Of a DNA stretch of 64,000 bases, positions 12,394 to 19,918 are shown one piece after another. The translations under genes and the position numbers were made by a program. How positions within the stretch are numbered: position 1 is the first letter of the stretch; each line of letters starts with the position of its first letter. Under the pieces are notes generated by a model. The model ran no database searches and was not told where the DNA came from. It saw only the letters and a program-made list of their open reading frames with translations. The stretch is taken from NCBI RefSeq assembly GCF_913062585.1, contig NZ_CAJXWX010000005.1, positions 62,001 through 126,000 on the forward strand. The letters are read 5' to 3'. This DNA comes from an uncultured Sphingomonas sp. (GTDB lineage: Bacteria; Pseudomonadota; Alphaproteobacteria; Sphingomonadales; Sphingomonadaceae).

Positions 12394-12445
12394 TCGACTT
12401 GTCCCTGTATTCGATGGCGGCCCTTGCTATACCATCTTTCCATAA

Positions 12446-12496
12446 AACGAAAGCATTGACGTTCGTTCGAAACCATGTGACCGTTTGAAACGAAAA
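12446..12496. promoter_or_regulatory. Candidate GlpR operator region between glpD and glpK
   Basis: The 121-bp divergent region is much more AT-rich than its surroundings and carries three similar elements: AACGAAAG at 12446-12453, GTTCGTTCGAAACC at 12461-12474 and GTTTGAAACGAAAA at 12483-12496. Each contains a CGAAA or TTCG half-site, and the last two are partly palindromic. This matches the repeated TTTCG-type sites that DeoR-family GlpR proteins use. A site here could control both glpD-glpR and glpK-tpiA. A good ribosome-binding site (AGGAGA, from 12499) follows for glpK. Confidence 0.5.
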
Positions 12497-12514
12497 TAAG
12501 GAGAGGGTGGAGCG

Positions 12515-14017
12515 ATGGCGTCGCACATTCTGGTGATCGATCAGGGGACGACCTCGACGCGCAGCATCGTCTTCGATGCGCAGGCGCGCCGGGTCGCCAT
12601 CGCGCAGGCCGAGTTCGCGCAGCATTATCCCGCGCTCGGCTGGGTCGAGCATGATCCGGAGGATATCTGGCGCGATGCGCTGGCGACCGCGCGCAAGGCG
12701 ATCGGCGAAAGCGGCGTGGCCCCCACCGAGATCGCCGCGATCGGCATCACCAACCAGCGCGAGACGGCGGTGGTCTGGGACCGGGCGACGGGCGAGCCGA
12801 TCCACCGCGCGATCGTGTGGCAGGACCGGCGCGGCACCGATCTGTGCCAGACGCTGAAGGCGGACGGCGTCGAGGATCTGGTGCGCGAACGGACCGGCCT
12901 GCTGATCGACCCCTATTTCTCGGCGACCAAGCTCGCCTGGCTGCTCGACCATGTCGAGGGTGCGCGAGGCAGGGCGGAGCGGGGCGAACTGGCGTTCGGG
13001 ACGATCGACAGCTTCCTGCTCTGGCGGCTGACCGGCGGGGCGGTGCACGCGACCGACATCACCAATGCCAGCCGTACCATGTTGTTCGACATCCATCGCG
13101 GCGTGTGGGACGATGAATTGTGCCGGTTGCTGCGCATTCCCCTGGCCCTGCTTCCGGAAGTGCATGACAACGCGCATATCTTCGGCATGACCGCGCCCGA
13201 TCTGCTGGGGGCGGCGATCCCCATTGCGGGCATGGCGGGGGACCAGCAGGCGGCGCTGTTCGGTCAGGCCTGTTTCCGGCACGGCATGGCCAAGTCGACC
13301 TATGGCACCGGCTGTTTCATGCTGCTCAACACCGGCGAGAAGGCGATTGCGTCGCGGCACCGGCTGCTGACCACGCCCGCCTATCGGCTGAACGGCGTGA
13401 CCACCTATGCGCTGGAGGGTTCGATCTTCGTCGCGGGGGCGGCGGTGAAATGGCTGCGCGACGGGCTGGGCGTCATCACCCATGCCAGCCAGACCGACGA
13501 TCTGGCGACGCAGGTGCCCGACAGCCACGGCGTCTATATGGTCCCTGCATTCGTCGGCATGGGCGCGCCCTATTGGGAGCCGGATGCGCGCGGTGCTATT
13601 TATGGCCTGACCCTCGGCGCCAGCGCGGCGCATCTGGCACGCGCGGCGCTGGAGTCGGTTGCCTATCAGACGATGGACCTGGCCGAGGCGATGAAGGCGG
13701 ATGCGGGTGAGGGAGCCGCAATATTGCGTGTCGATGGCGGCATGGCGGCCAATGACTGGCTGTGCCGGTTCCTGGCCAATATGATCCGCACGCCCGTGGA
13801 GCGCCCTGCCGACCTGGAGACGACGGCGCGGGGAGCTGCTTTCCATGCCGGGCTGGCGACCGGCGTCTGGTCGGGCCTCGACGCCCTAGAAAAGCTCTGG
13901 TCGCGCGAGGAATGTTTCGAGCCGTCCATGACGGAGGAGGCGCGCGCGCCGCTGGTCGCCGGATGGCGTGATGCGGTGGCCCGGACGCTCGCCAAGCCGG
14001 GGACGGCGCACGCGTGA
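12515..14017 (+). CDS. glpK: Glycerol kinase
   Basis: A 500-residue FGGY-family kinase that phosphorylates glycerol to sn-glycerol 3-phosphate with ATP in the cytosol. Clear motifs are [13 protein letters not shown] at the N terminus, [15 protein letters not shown] with IVWQDRR, the [14 protein letters not shown] motif, the phosphate-binding [15 protein letters not shown] region, and [19 protein letters not shown] near residue 405. The length is typical. The start has AGGAGA about ten bases upstream. No glpF facilitator gene is present in the locus, so glycerol must enter by another route or an unlinked transporter. The stop overlaps tpiA (TGATG), which implies coupled translation. Confidence 0.97.
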   Translation: MASHILVIDQGTTSTRSIVFDAQARRVAIAQAEFAQHYPALGWVEHDPEDIWRDALATARKAIGESGVAPTEIAAIGITNQRETAVVWDRATGEPIHRAIVWQDRRGTDLCQTLKADGVEDLVRERTGLLIDPYFSATKLAWLLDHVEGARGRAERGELAFGTIDSFLLWRLTGGAVHATDITNASRTMLFDIHRGVWDDELCRLLRIPLALLPEVHDNAHIFGMTAPDLLGAAIPIAGMAGDQQAALFGQACFRHGMAKSTYGTGCFMLLNTGEKAIASRHRLLTTPAYRLNGVTTYALEGSIFVAGAAVKWLRDGLGVITHASQTDDLATQVPDSHGVYMVPAFVGMGAPYWEPDARGAIYGLTLGASAAHLARAALESVAYQTMDLAEAMKADAGEGAAILRVDGGMAANDWLCRFLANMIRTPVERPADLETTARGAAFHAGLATGVWSGLDALEKLWSREECFEPSMTEEARAPLVAGWRDAVARTLAKPGTAHA

Positions 14018-14745
14018 TGCGGCCGATGCTGGTGGGAAATTGGAAGATGCATGGCGACGGCTCCTGCCTGCCGCTGATCGCCCGGATCGCGGCGGCTGCC
14101 GAGCATCATCCGGGGGTTGCGGTCACGCTCTGCCTGCCTGCGACGCTGCTCGACCGGGCGCGGTCGGTGGCGCCGTCGCTGGGCCTGGGCGGGCAGGACT
14201 GTCATCCCGATCTGGAGGGTGCGCATACCGGTGACCTATCGGCGGCGATGCTGCGCGAGGCGGGGGCGGGGCTGGTATTGCTCGGCCATAGCGAGCGGCG
14301 TCGCGATCATCACGAGGACGATGCCCTGATCGCCGCCAAGGTGCAGGCGGCGCGGGCGGCGGACCTGCACGTCCTGTTGTGCGTCGGCGAGACGGCGCAG
14401 GATCGTGACGCCGGACGATCCGCCGACGTCGTCCGCGATCAGCTGCTTGGCGCCTTGACCGGCCGGGCGCTTAACGGGATCGCCATTGCCTATGAACCGG
14501 TCTGGGCGATCGGCAGCGATCGCACACCCGACCCGGCCGAGGTCGCCGCCATGGCCGATACGATCCGTACGACGCTGGCCAACCTGTCCGATCAGTCTGT
14601 TCCGGTCCTCTACGGCGGGTCGGTGACGCCCGAAAATGGGGGCGGCTTGTTCGCGCGCGGCGGGATCGACGGATTCCTGGTCGGTCGGCAGAGCCTGGAG
14701 CCGGATGCGTTCACGGCGATCCTGGAGACGATGACGCGTCCCTGA
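14017..14745 (+). CDS. tpiA: Triosephosphate isomerase
   Basis: A 242-residue TIM-barrel enzyme that interconverts dihydroxyacetone phosphate and glyceraldehyde 3-phosphate. It shows the N-terminal GNWKMHG with the active-site Asn and Lys, the electrophile motif GHSERR with catalytic His, the YEPVWAIGS signature with catalytic Glu, and the phosphate-binding LYGGSVTPENG and FLVGRQSLEP segments. The start is the ATG at 14017, sharing one base with the glpK stop; a GTG at 14014 is an alternative. Placement directly after glpK couples isomerase supply to glycerol use, because GlpD makes the substrate. It may be a second, glycerol-dedicated copy beside a housekeeping tpiA, which cannot be judged here. 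The 3' end overlaps the convergent kinase gene by 35 bp. Confidence 0.93.
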   Translation: MRPMLVGNWKMHGDGSCLPLIARIAAAAEHHPGVAVTLCLPATLLDRARSVAPSLGLGGQDCHPDLEGAHTGDLSAAMLREAGAGLVLLGHSERRRDHHEDDALIAAKVQAARAADLHVLLCVGETAQDRDAGRSADVVRDQLLGALTGRALNGIAIAYEPVWAIGSDRTPDPAEVAAMADTIRTTLANLSDQSVPVLYGGSVTPENGGGLFARGGIDGFLVGRQSLEPDAFTAILETMTRP

Positions 14746-15868
14746 CCGCCATGCGGAACGTCGTGACCGCGATGGGCAGCAGCGAGACATCGCCGCCATG
14801 CGCTCGCGCGATCCGGCGGGCGAGCGTCAGGCCGACGCCCGAGCCTTCGGGTTTGGTCGTGTGGAACGGGCGGAAGATGCGGGCGCGCTCGGGGGCGGGC
14901 ACGCCGGGGCCGGTATCGGCGACCGATATGGCCAGACCGTCCGCCTCTTGCGCGATGGTCAGGGTCACGACCGGCGCGCCTTCGCCCGCCAGCGCGGCTT
15001 CGGCGGCGTTGTATAGCAGTGCCCAGAGCGCCTGGGTCATCTGGTCGCGGTCGCACGATGCGACGACGTGATCGGGTATCGTGATCGACAGCGTGACGCG
15101 GTTGTCGAACCGCTCCTCGAACAGCCGGGCGAGGTCGCCCACCAGCTGATCCATCGCCACCGGCGTCCGGACGGGGTCGGGCAGGCGGGCGAGCATCCGG
15201 TAGGCGCGGGTGAAGCGCTCCAGCCCCTCGATCCGCCGGGTCAGCGTCGCCAATATGCCCGGCAGTCGCGCATCGCCCCGTTCCGCCGCGACCTGCGCGC
15301 TGTCGGCCAGCGAGACGATCGGCGACAGGCCGTTGAGCAACTCATGGCCCAGAATGTCGATCATCTCGTTATCGGCACGAACCTCGGCGGCACGGCGCTC
15401 CGCCTCGATGTCGACGAGCATCACCAGCGACTGGTCGTGGCCCGCGACACGCTCGATCCGCCAACTCCGTCCTTCGTGGCGTAGCCGGGTTTCGCGGGTA
15501 TCGGTCAAGGCGGGCGGTGTCGGGCTCAGCCGGTCGTCGGTCGCGAACAGCGTTCGGCTGGCCCGGTTGAGCGCGCGTGCGGTGCCGCCGTCGACACGCA
15601 GCAGCGGCAGCGGGATCTGGTCGATCAGCGCGGTCAGCGGGGGCGCGTCGGCGGGTCTGCTTTCTTCCTTCAAGCGCCGGGCCGCCACGCTCCGCGCCGC
15701 AGCCCAGCAACCGGCGATCACCAGCCAGGCCGTGCAGAGCGCCAGGCCCAGCATGGTGGCGAGCATTCCCCATTGCCAGGCGAGCACGATCAACGCGCCG
15801 CACGCGGTCAGCGCGATGCCCGACAGCGCCGCCGCGAGCACACGGCGGGGCGAGGACTCAAAGCCCAT
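14711..15868 (-). CDS. Sensor histidine kinase (NtrY-like), partner of the NtrC-like regulator
   Basis: A 385-residue membrane histidine kinase. Two hydrophobic segments lie near the N terminus (about 11-33 and 35-56) with almost no periplasmic loop. A degenerate PAS-like region follows at about 75-160, then the dimerisation and phosphoacceptor helix with EMIDILGHELLNGLSPIVSL (His in GHELLN), and a HATPase domain with LLYNAAEAAL (N box), VADTGPGVP (G1) and GSGVGLTLARRIARAHGG (G2). The start at 15868 was chosen because it overlaps the regulator stop by only 11 bp; the frame extends further upstream inside that gene. The absence of a sensing loop suggests it reads a membrane or cell-envelope signal. 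It is expected to phosphorylate the regulator at 15858-17165 and so control the divergent export operon. Confidence 0.85.
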   Translation of the reverse strand: MGFESSPRRVLAAALSGIALTACGALIVLAWQWGMLATMLGLALCTAWLVIAGCWAAARSVAARRLKEESRPADAPPLTALIDQIPLPLLRVDGGTARALNRASRTLFATDDRLSPTPPALTDTRETRLRHEGRSWRIERVAGHDQSLVMLVDIEAERRAAEVRADNEMIDILGHELLNGLSPIVSLADSAQVAAERGDARLPGILATLTRRIEGLERFTRAYRMLARLPDPVRTPVAMDQLVGDLARLFEERFDNRVTLSITIPDHVVASCDRDQMTQALWALLYNAAEAALAGEGAPVVTLTIAQEADGLAISVADTGPGVPAPERARIFRPFHTTKPEGSGVGLTLARRIARAHGGDVSLLPIAVTTFRMAVRDASSSPGSP

Positions 15869-17165
15869 GGCGGGCCATCCGACGATAGAGCGCCCCCCGG
15901 CTGAGCCCCAGCGCCTGCGCCGCCTGGGTGACATTGTGGTGATGTTCGATCAGCGCCGCCTCGATCATGCGGCGTTCGCTTTCGTCCAGGTCGAAGCTCG
16001 CCCGTGACGGTGACGGCGCGTGCGGGATCGGGGTGGGCATGGGCGCGAGCAACATGGCGTCGATCACACCGTCCTCGCCCAATAGCAGCGCTCGCTCGAT
16101 CGCGGCGGCGAGGCCGCGCGCTTCGTCCGGCCAGACGGCGGTGGCGAACAGCGCTTCGGCGGCGGGCGTGAAGCGGGGAAGGGGAACGCCATACCGCTCG
16201 CCTGTGATCCGGGCGAAGTGCCGTGCGAGCAGCGGTACGTCGGCGCGACGTTCGGTCAGGGGCGGCGCGGTGATCGTCACCGTCGCGATCCGCCTGGCGA
16301 GCGCGGGCGTGATCGCGCTCGGTGTGTCGGCAATCGCGATGAACCGGTCCTCGATCCTCAACCGGTCGAGCAGGCGACCCTGTGCGACCTCGTCCAGCCG
16401 GTCGGGATGGCGCAGCAGCCAGGTCGTGCCGGGCGTCCCCTGGTCCAGCCGCTCCCAGGCCAGGGCATCGCGCAGGTCGATCTGTATCATCGGCCGATGG
16501 GCCCCGGTCGAGGCGGCATGGATCGCGGCGGCGATCAGGCTGCGGCCCGCCCCGGACGGCCCCGTCACGACGACGCCCGCCATGGTCGGGCCGATCCGGC
16601 GGACCAGGCTGCGCACCCGCTCGATCGCCTCGCTGTCACCGAGCAGGCGGGCGGGCTCCGCAGCGGCGTCGGGGCCGGGCGCGCTGGGGGAAGAAACGCG
16701 GCGCTGTGCGGCGATTTCGATCTTGGCGATCAGCTCGGCATTGCGCCACGGCTTCATCACGAAGTCGCGCGCGCCCGCCTGCATCGCGGTGACGGCCAGC
16801 CGGATGCCGCTATGCGCGGTGATGACGATGATGTTGGCGCCGGGATCGTCGGCCAGCAGCCGCTCCAGCATCGCCAGACCCTCCGCCCCATCGGTCCGCC
16901 CGGCGGCATAGTTCAGGTCGAGCAGGATTGCGTCATAGCCTTGCGTCGCCAGCCGCGAAAAGCCCTCCTCCGGCCCGCTCGCCACGTCCAGCCGGTGCCC
17001 CGCCAGGTCGATCGCGATGGAGAGCGATTCGGCGATGCGCGGATTGTCGTCGACCAGCAGGATCGCCAGCGGGCTTGACGCGTCCGTCCGCCGTCCATTT
17101 CCGGACGGTGCGTCCGGACGCGAACGGTCGGATTCGGCGTCTGATGGAGAAAATGGCGTGTTCAT
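15858..17165 (-). CDS. Response regulator with NtrC-like architecture but degenerate AAA+ domain
   Basis: A 435-residue protein with a receiver domain (about 33-150; ILLVDDN, phospho-acceptor in ILLDLNYAAG, Lys in FVMKPW), an AAA+ domain (about 175-375) and a C-terminal Fis-type helix-turn-helix (about 392-433, NVTQAAQALGLSRGALYRRM). The AAA+ domain has lost key features. Walker A reads GPSGAGRSL, with Arg where Lys is needed. The GAFTGA loop that contacts sigma-54 is absent, and Walker B is not recognisable. It should therefore act as an ordinary DNA-binding activator or repressor, not a sigma-54 ATPase. It is divergent from the HlyD gene with only 36 bp between start codons. A 19-bp palindrome at 17100-17118 lies inside its own 5' coding region. 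Confidence 0.86.
   Translation of the reverse strand: MNTPFSPSDAESDRSRPDAPSGNGRRTDASSPLAILLVDDNPRIAESLSIAIDLAGHRLDVASGPEEGFSRLATQGYDAILLDLNYAAGRTDGAEGLAMLERLLADDPGANIIVITAHSGIRLAVTAMQAGARDFVMKPWRNAELIAKIEIAAQRRVSSPSAPGPDAAAEPARLLGDSEAIERVRSLVRRIGPTMAGVVVTGPSGAGRSLIAAAIHAASTGAHRPMIQIDLRDALAWERLDQGTPGTTWLLRHPDRLDEVAQGRLLDRLRIEDRFIAIADTPSAITPALARRIATVTITAPPLTERRADVPLLARHFARITGERYGVPLPRFTPAAEALFATAVWPDEARGLAAAIERALLLGEDGVIDAMLLAPMPTPIPHAPSPSRASFDLDESERRMIEAALIEHHHNVTQAAQALGLSRGALYRRMARHGL
17100..17118. promoter_or_regulatory. Perfect inverted repeat TCCGGAC-N5-GTCCGGA, candidate operator
   Basis: This 7+5+7 palindrome sits about 50 bp inside the regulator gene and about 85-100 bp before the divergent HlyD start. 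The intergenic gap is only 36 bp, so promoter and operator elements for one or both genes must extend into coding sequence. Further CGTCC and CGGAC half-sites flank it (17080-17121). Fis-type domains of NtrC-like proteins bind such dyads. Binding is inferred. Confidence 0.45.
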
Positions 17166-17201
17166 AGGGCTTTAGGTTTTTCGGCCATCCTGGGTGAGAT
17201 T

Positions 17202-18488
17202 ATGTCCATGATGACCGAACAACCCGTACACGCAAGCATCCCGCCCGGTGCGGCCATGGACCGCCGGATCGCGCGCAAGGCGACGCCCTGGTGGCGGCGT
17301 CGCGGCCTCGTCATCGCGGTGATGGTCGCGGTCGCCGCCATCGCCATCTGGCGCATCCTACCTGCCGCCGGATCGACCGACATCACCGCCGCCAATATCG
17401 AAACGGGGGAGGTGGCGCGCGCCGCGTTCGACGATTACCTGCCGGTCCGCGCGACCGTCACCCCGCGCGTCACCACATTGGTCGGCGTGCTGTCCGGCGG
17501 ACAGGTCGAAAAGCTGCTGGCCCAGGACGGCCAGATGGTCACAGAGGGGCAGGCGCTCGCGACGCTGGCCAATCCGCAGCTCAAGCTCGATGTGCTGACC
17601 CGCGAGGCGCAGATCGCCAGCCAGTTGGGCGGCGTCGCCAGCGAGGGGCTGGGTATAGAGCGCAACAAGCTCGACCGGGCGAGCCAGGTCGCTCAGGCGG
17701 AGTACGACCTGATAAAGGCGCGCCGCGACCTGGGCATCCGTCGCCAGCTGCACGACCAGGGCTTCCTGTCGGACGCGGGCGTCAAGAGTTTCGAGGAAGA
17801 GGCGGCCTATCAGGAAAAGCGCCTCGCCCAGCTGAAATCGGGTCGTGCGACCGAGGCGCGGATCACCGCGACCCAGTCCGCGCGGCTGGCCGATACGCAG
17901 ACCCGGCTGGCGGGCAACATGGCGGCGGTGCGCGCCGGGCTGGAGGGGCTGACGATCCGCGCGCCCGCGAACGGACGGCTGACCAACTTCGTCATCCAGC
18001 CCGGCCAGACGCTGAAGCCCGGCGATCCGGCCGGTCAGGTCGACAGCGAGGGTTCGTGGAAGCTCGTCGCGCAGGTCGACGAATATTATCTCGGCCGCGT
18101 CGCGGTGGGGCAGAAGGCGACGACCTCGGACGGTGCAGGCCTTACCGTGTCGAAAGTGCTTCCGGCCGTGAAGGACGGGCGGTTCCAGGTCGAACTGACC
18201 TTCGACAAGGCACCCACGGGCCTCAATCGCGGCCAGACGATCGACATCCGCATCACCCTGGGGGCGGCGAGCCGGGCGGTGGTGGCCCCGGTCGGTGGCT
18301 GGCTTGAGGCGGGCGGCGCGTCTGCCTTCGTCCTGGACCCCGATGGCGCCCATGCCCGCCGCCGCACCGTGAAGATCGGCCGCCGCAATCCCGAACAGGT
18401 CGAGATCCTCTCCGGCCTCAATCCCGGCGAGCGCATCGTCATCAGCAACACATCGTCCGTGAAGGGCGACATCCTGAACATCCGATAA
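17202..18488 (+). CDS. HlyD/MacA-type periplasmic adaptor subunit of an ABC exporter
   Basis: A 428-residue membrane-fusion protein. A cytosolic N terminus of about 40 residues is followed by one membrane anchor (about 44-65, GLVIAVMVAVAAIAIWRIL). A lipoyl-like half-motif comes next, a long coiled-coil hairpin at about 130-240 (QIASQLGG to TQTRLAGN, rich in Ala, Gln and Arg), and the second lipoyl half with IRAPANGRLTNFVIQPGQTL. Beta-barrel and C-terminal domains end in LSGLNPGERIVISN. It is expected to bridge the inner-membrane ABC permease and the TolC-like protein encoded downstream. The operon order adaptor, ATPase, GIN protein, permease, outer-membrane factor supports this. ATG codons at 17208 and 17211 are alternative starts. 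Confidence 0.9.
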   Translation: MSMMTEQPVHASIPPGAAMDRRIARKATPWWRRRGLVIAVMVAVAAIAIWRILPAAGSTDITAANIETGEVARAAFDDYLPVRATVTPRVTTLVGVLSGGQVEKLLAQDGQMVTEGQALATLANPQLKLDVLTREAQIASQLGGVASEGLGIERNKLDRASQVAQAEYDLIKARRDLGIRRQLHDQGFLSDAGVKSFEEEAAYQEKRLAQLKSGRATEARITATQSARLADTQTRLAGNMAAVRAGLEGLTIRAPANGRLTNFVIQPGQTLKPGDPAGQVDSEGSWKLVAQVDEYYLGRVAVGQKATTSDGAGLTVSKVLPAVKDGRFQVELTFDKAPTGLNRGQTIDIRITLGAASRAVVAPVGGWLEAGGASAFVLDPDGAHARRRTVKIGRRNPEQVEILSGLNPGERIVISNTSSVKGDILNIR

Positions 18489-18501
18489 GGGGACCGACAA
18501 C

Positions 18502-19179
18502 ATGATCCGACTGGAAGGCATTCAGCGCCGCTACGTCTCCGACGAGGTGGAGACGACCGCACTGCACGATATCGACCTGCACGTCGCGCAAGGGGAGTTC
18601 CTGGCCATCATGGGCCCCTCGGGCTGCGGCAAGTCGACGCTGCTCAACACGCTGGGCACGGTCGATCGGCCGACGGGCGGGCGGTACATGTTCGGCGACC
18701 GCGATCTGGCGGCGATGGGCGAGAAGGAGCTGGCGAAGTTCCGCGCCGAGACGCTCGGCTTCGTCTTCCAGAGCTTCAACCTGATCGATGAGCTGACCAT
18801 TGAGGAGAATGTCGCGCTGGGCCTCGCCTATCGCAGCGACGTCGGCGACCGCCGGGGCCGGGTGGCCGCTGCGATGGACAAGGTCGGCATCGCCCACCGC
18901 GCGCGCCACTTCCCGCATCAGCTGTCGGGTGGCCAGCAGCAGCGCGCCGCCATCGCCCGCGCCATCGTCGGCGATCCCAAGCTGATCCTGGCGGACGAGC
19001 CGACCGGCAATCTCGACACCGCCAATGGCGAGCAGGTGATGAACATCCTGACCGGCCTGAACGATGCGGGTGCGACCATCGTCATGGTGACGCACTCGCC
19101 CAGCCATGCCGACCTCGCCAAGCGCCGCATCGACATGCTCGACGGCCGTATCGTCGCCAGCGCCATGCGCGCGATCTGA
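18502..19179 (+). CDS. ABC transporter ATP-binding protein, MacB/LolD type
   Basis: A 225-residue nucleotide-binding subunit complete with Walker A GPSGCGKST (near residue 38), Q-loop FVFQSFNLI, signature LSGGQQQRAAIARA, Walker B LILADEPTGNLD and the His switch VTHS. The length and LOL/MacB-type FNLIDELTIEENVALGL pattern point to mechanotransmission-type exporters, not importers. The gene starts 13 bp after the adaptor and pairs with the FtsX-type permease two genes downstream. It should drive export of a lipoprotein, peptide or small amphipathic molecule. The substrate is unknown. Confidence 0.95.
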   Translation: MIRLEGIQRRYVSDEVETTALHDIDLHVAQGEFLAIMGPSGCGKSTLLNTLGTVDRPTGGRYMFGDRDLAAMGEKELAKFRAETLGFVFQSFNLIDELTIEENVALGLAYRSDVGDRRGRVAAAMDKVGIAHRARHFPHQLSGGQQQRAAIARAIVGDPKLILADEPTGNLDTANGEQVMNILTGLNDAGATIVMVTHSPSHADLAKRRIDMLDGRIVASAMRAI

Positions 19180-19190
19180 AAGGACCGATC

Positions 19191-19889
19191 ATGAAGAAGA
19201 TTTCGGCCATCGCGCTCCTGTCGCTCGCCACCGCCGGGGCCTCGGCGCAGGACAATGCCCAGACGTCACGCAGCTTCGCGCTTCGCGGTTTCGACCGGAT
19301 CGACCTAGGCGGATGCGATATCGTCACCGTGGCGCTGGGGACGGGCTATGCCGTGACCGCGCAGGGCCGGGCGGCGAATATCGACAATTTGCGGATGGAC
19401 ATGCAGGGCACCACCTTGCGCATCCGCCGCCGCAACGACAGCTGCAACGGCCATGACCGGCGCGTGGCGATTGCCATCACCCTGCCGACGCTGAAGGCGG
19501 TAGATGTCGGCGGCGCGGCGGAGATGAACCTGCCCCTGCTCTACAGCCAGGCCTTTGCCGTGGCGGCCAGCGGTGCGAGCGTGGTTCGGCTGCCGGGCCT
19601 TCGCGGCGGATCGGCCAGTTTCGGCCTGTCGGGGGCCAGCAAAGTGACTGTCCGCAACCTCCGGGTCGATCGGGCAAGCCTCAAGACCTCGGGCGCCAGC
19701 GCGCTTCGGGTAGAGGGCGCGGTTGGGCAATTGACCATCGGCAGCAGCGGGACCAGCGACGTGGACGCCCGCGCCTTGTCCGTATCCGCCGTCACGGTCG
19801 GTGCCAGCGGCATGTCCGCCGTCACGGTCGCGGGCCATCCGGCCTGCACGGTGTCCAAAAGCGGGCTGGCCCGCGTCACCTGCGGTTGA
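19191..19889 (+). CDS. Secreted DUF2807 (GIN-head) domain protein
   Basis: A 232-residue exported protein with a signal peptide (MKKISAIALLSLATAGASAQ) and then one DUF2807, or 'putative auto-transporter adhesin head GIN', domain. This is a repetitive beta-helix with many SGAS, SGTS and GASGMS turns and the typical opening FDRIDLGGCDIVTVALG. It has four Cys residues, at least two near the C terminus. It lies 11 bp after the ATPase gene and 29 bp before the permease, and the spacing implies one transcript. DUF2807 proteins are common as loners, but sitting inside an export operon suggests a periplasmic accessory part or the cargo itself. No enzymatic motif is visible. Confidence 0.85.
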   Translation: MKKISAIALLSLATAGASAQDNAQTSRSFALRGFDRIDLGGCDIVTVALGTGYAVTAQGRAANIDNLRMDMQGTTLRIRRRNDSCNGHDRRVAIAITLPTLKAVDVGGAAEMNLPLLYSQAFAVAASGASVVRLPGLRGGSASFGLSGASKVTVRNLRVDRASLKTSGASALRVEGAVGQLTIGSSGTSDVDARALSVSAVTVGASGMSAVTVAGHPACTVSKSGLARVTCG

Positions 19890-19918
19890 AGACCTGGATC
19901 ATCGGGGGACATGACATC

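Noticed and set aside
14014..14016. GTG at 14014 as tpiA start
   Set aside because: It adds only one Met-equivalent before the ATG at 14017, and the TGATG overlap is the more usual arrangement.
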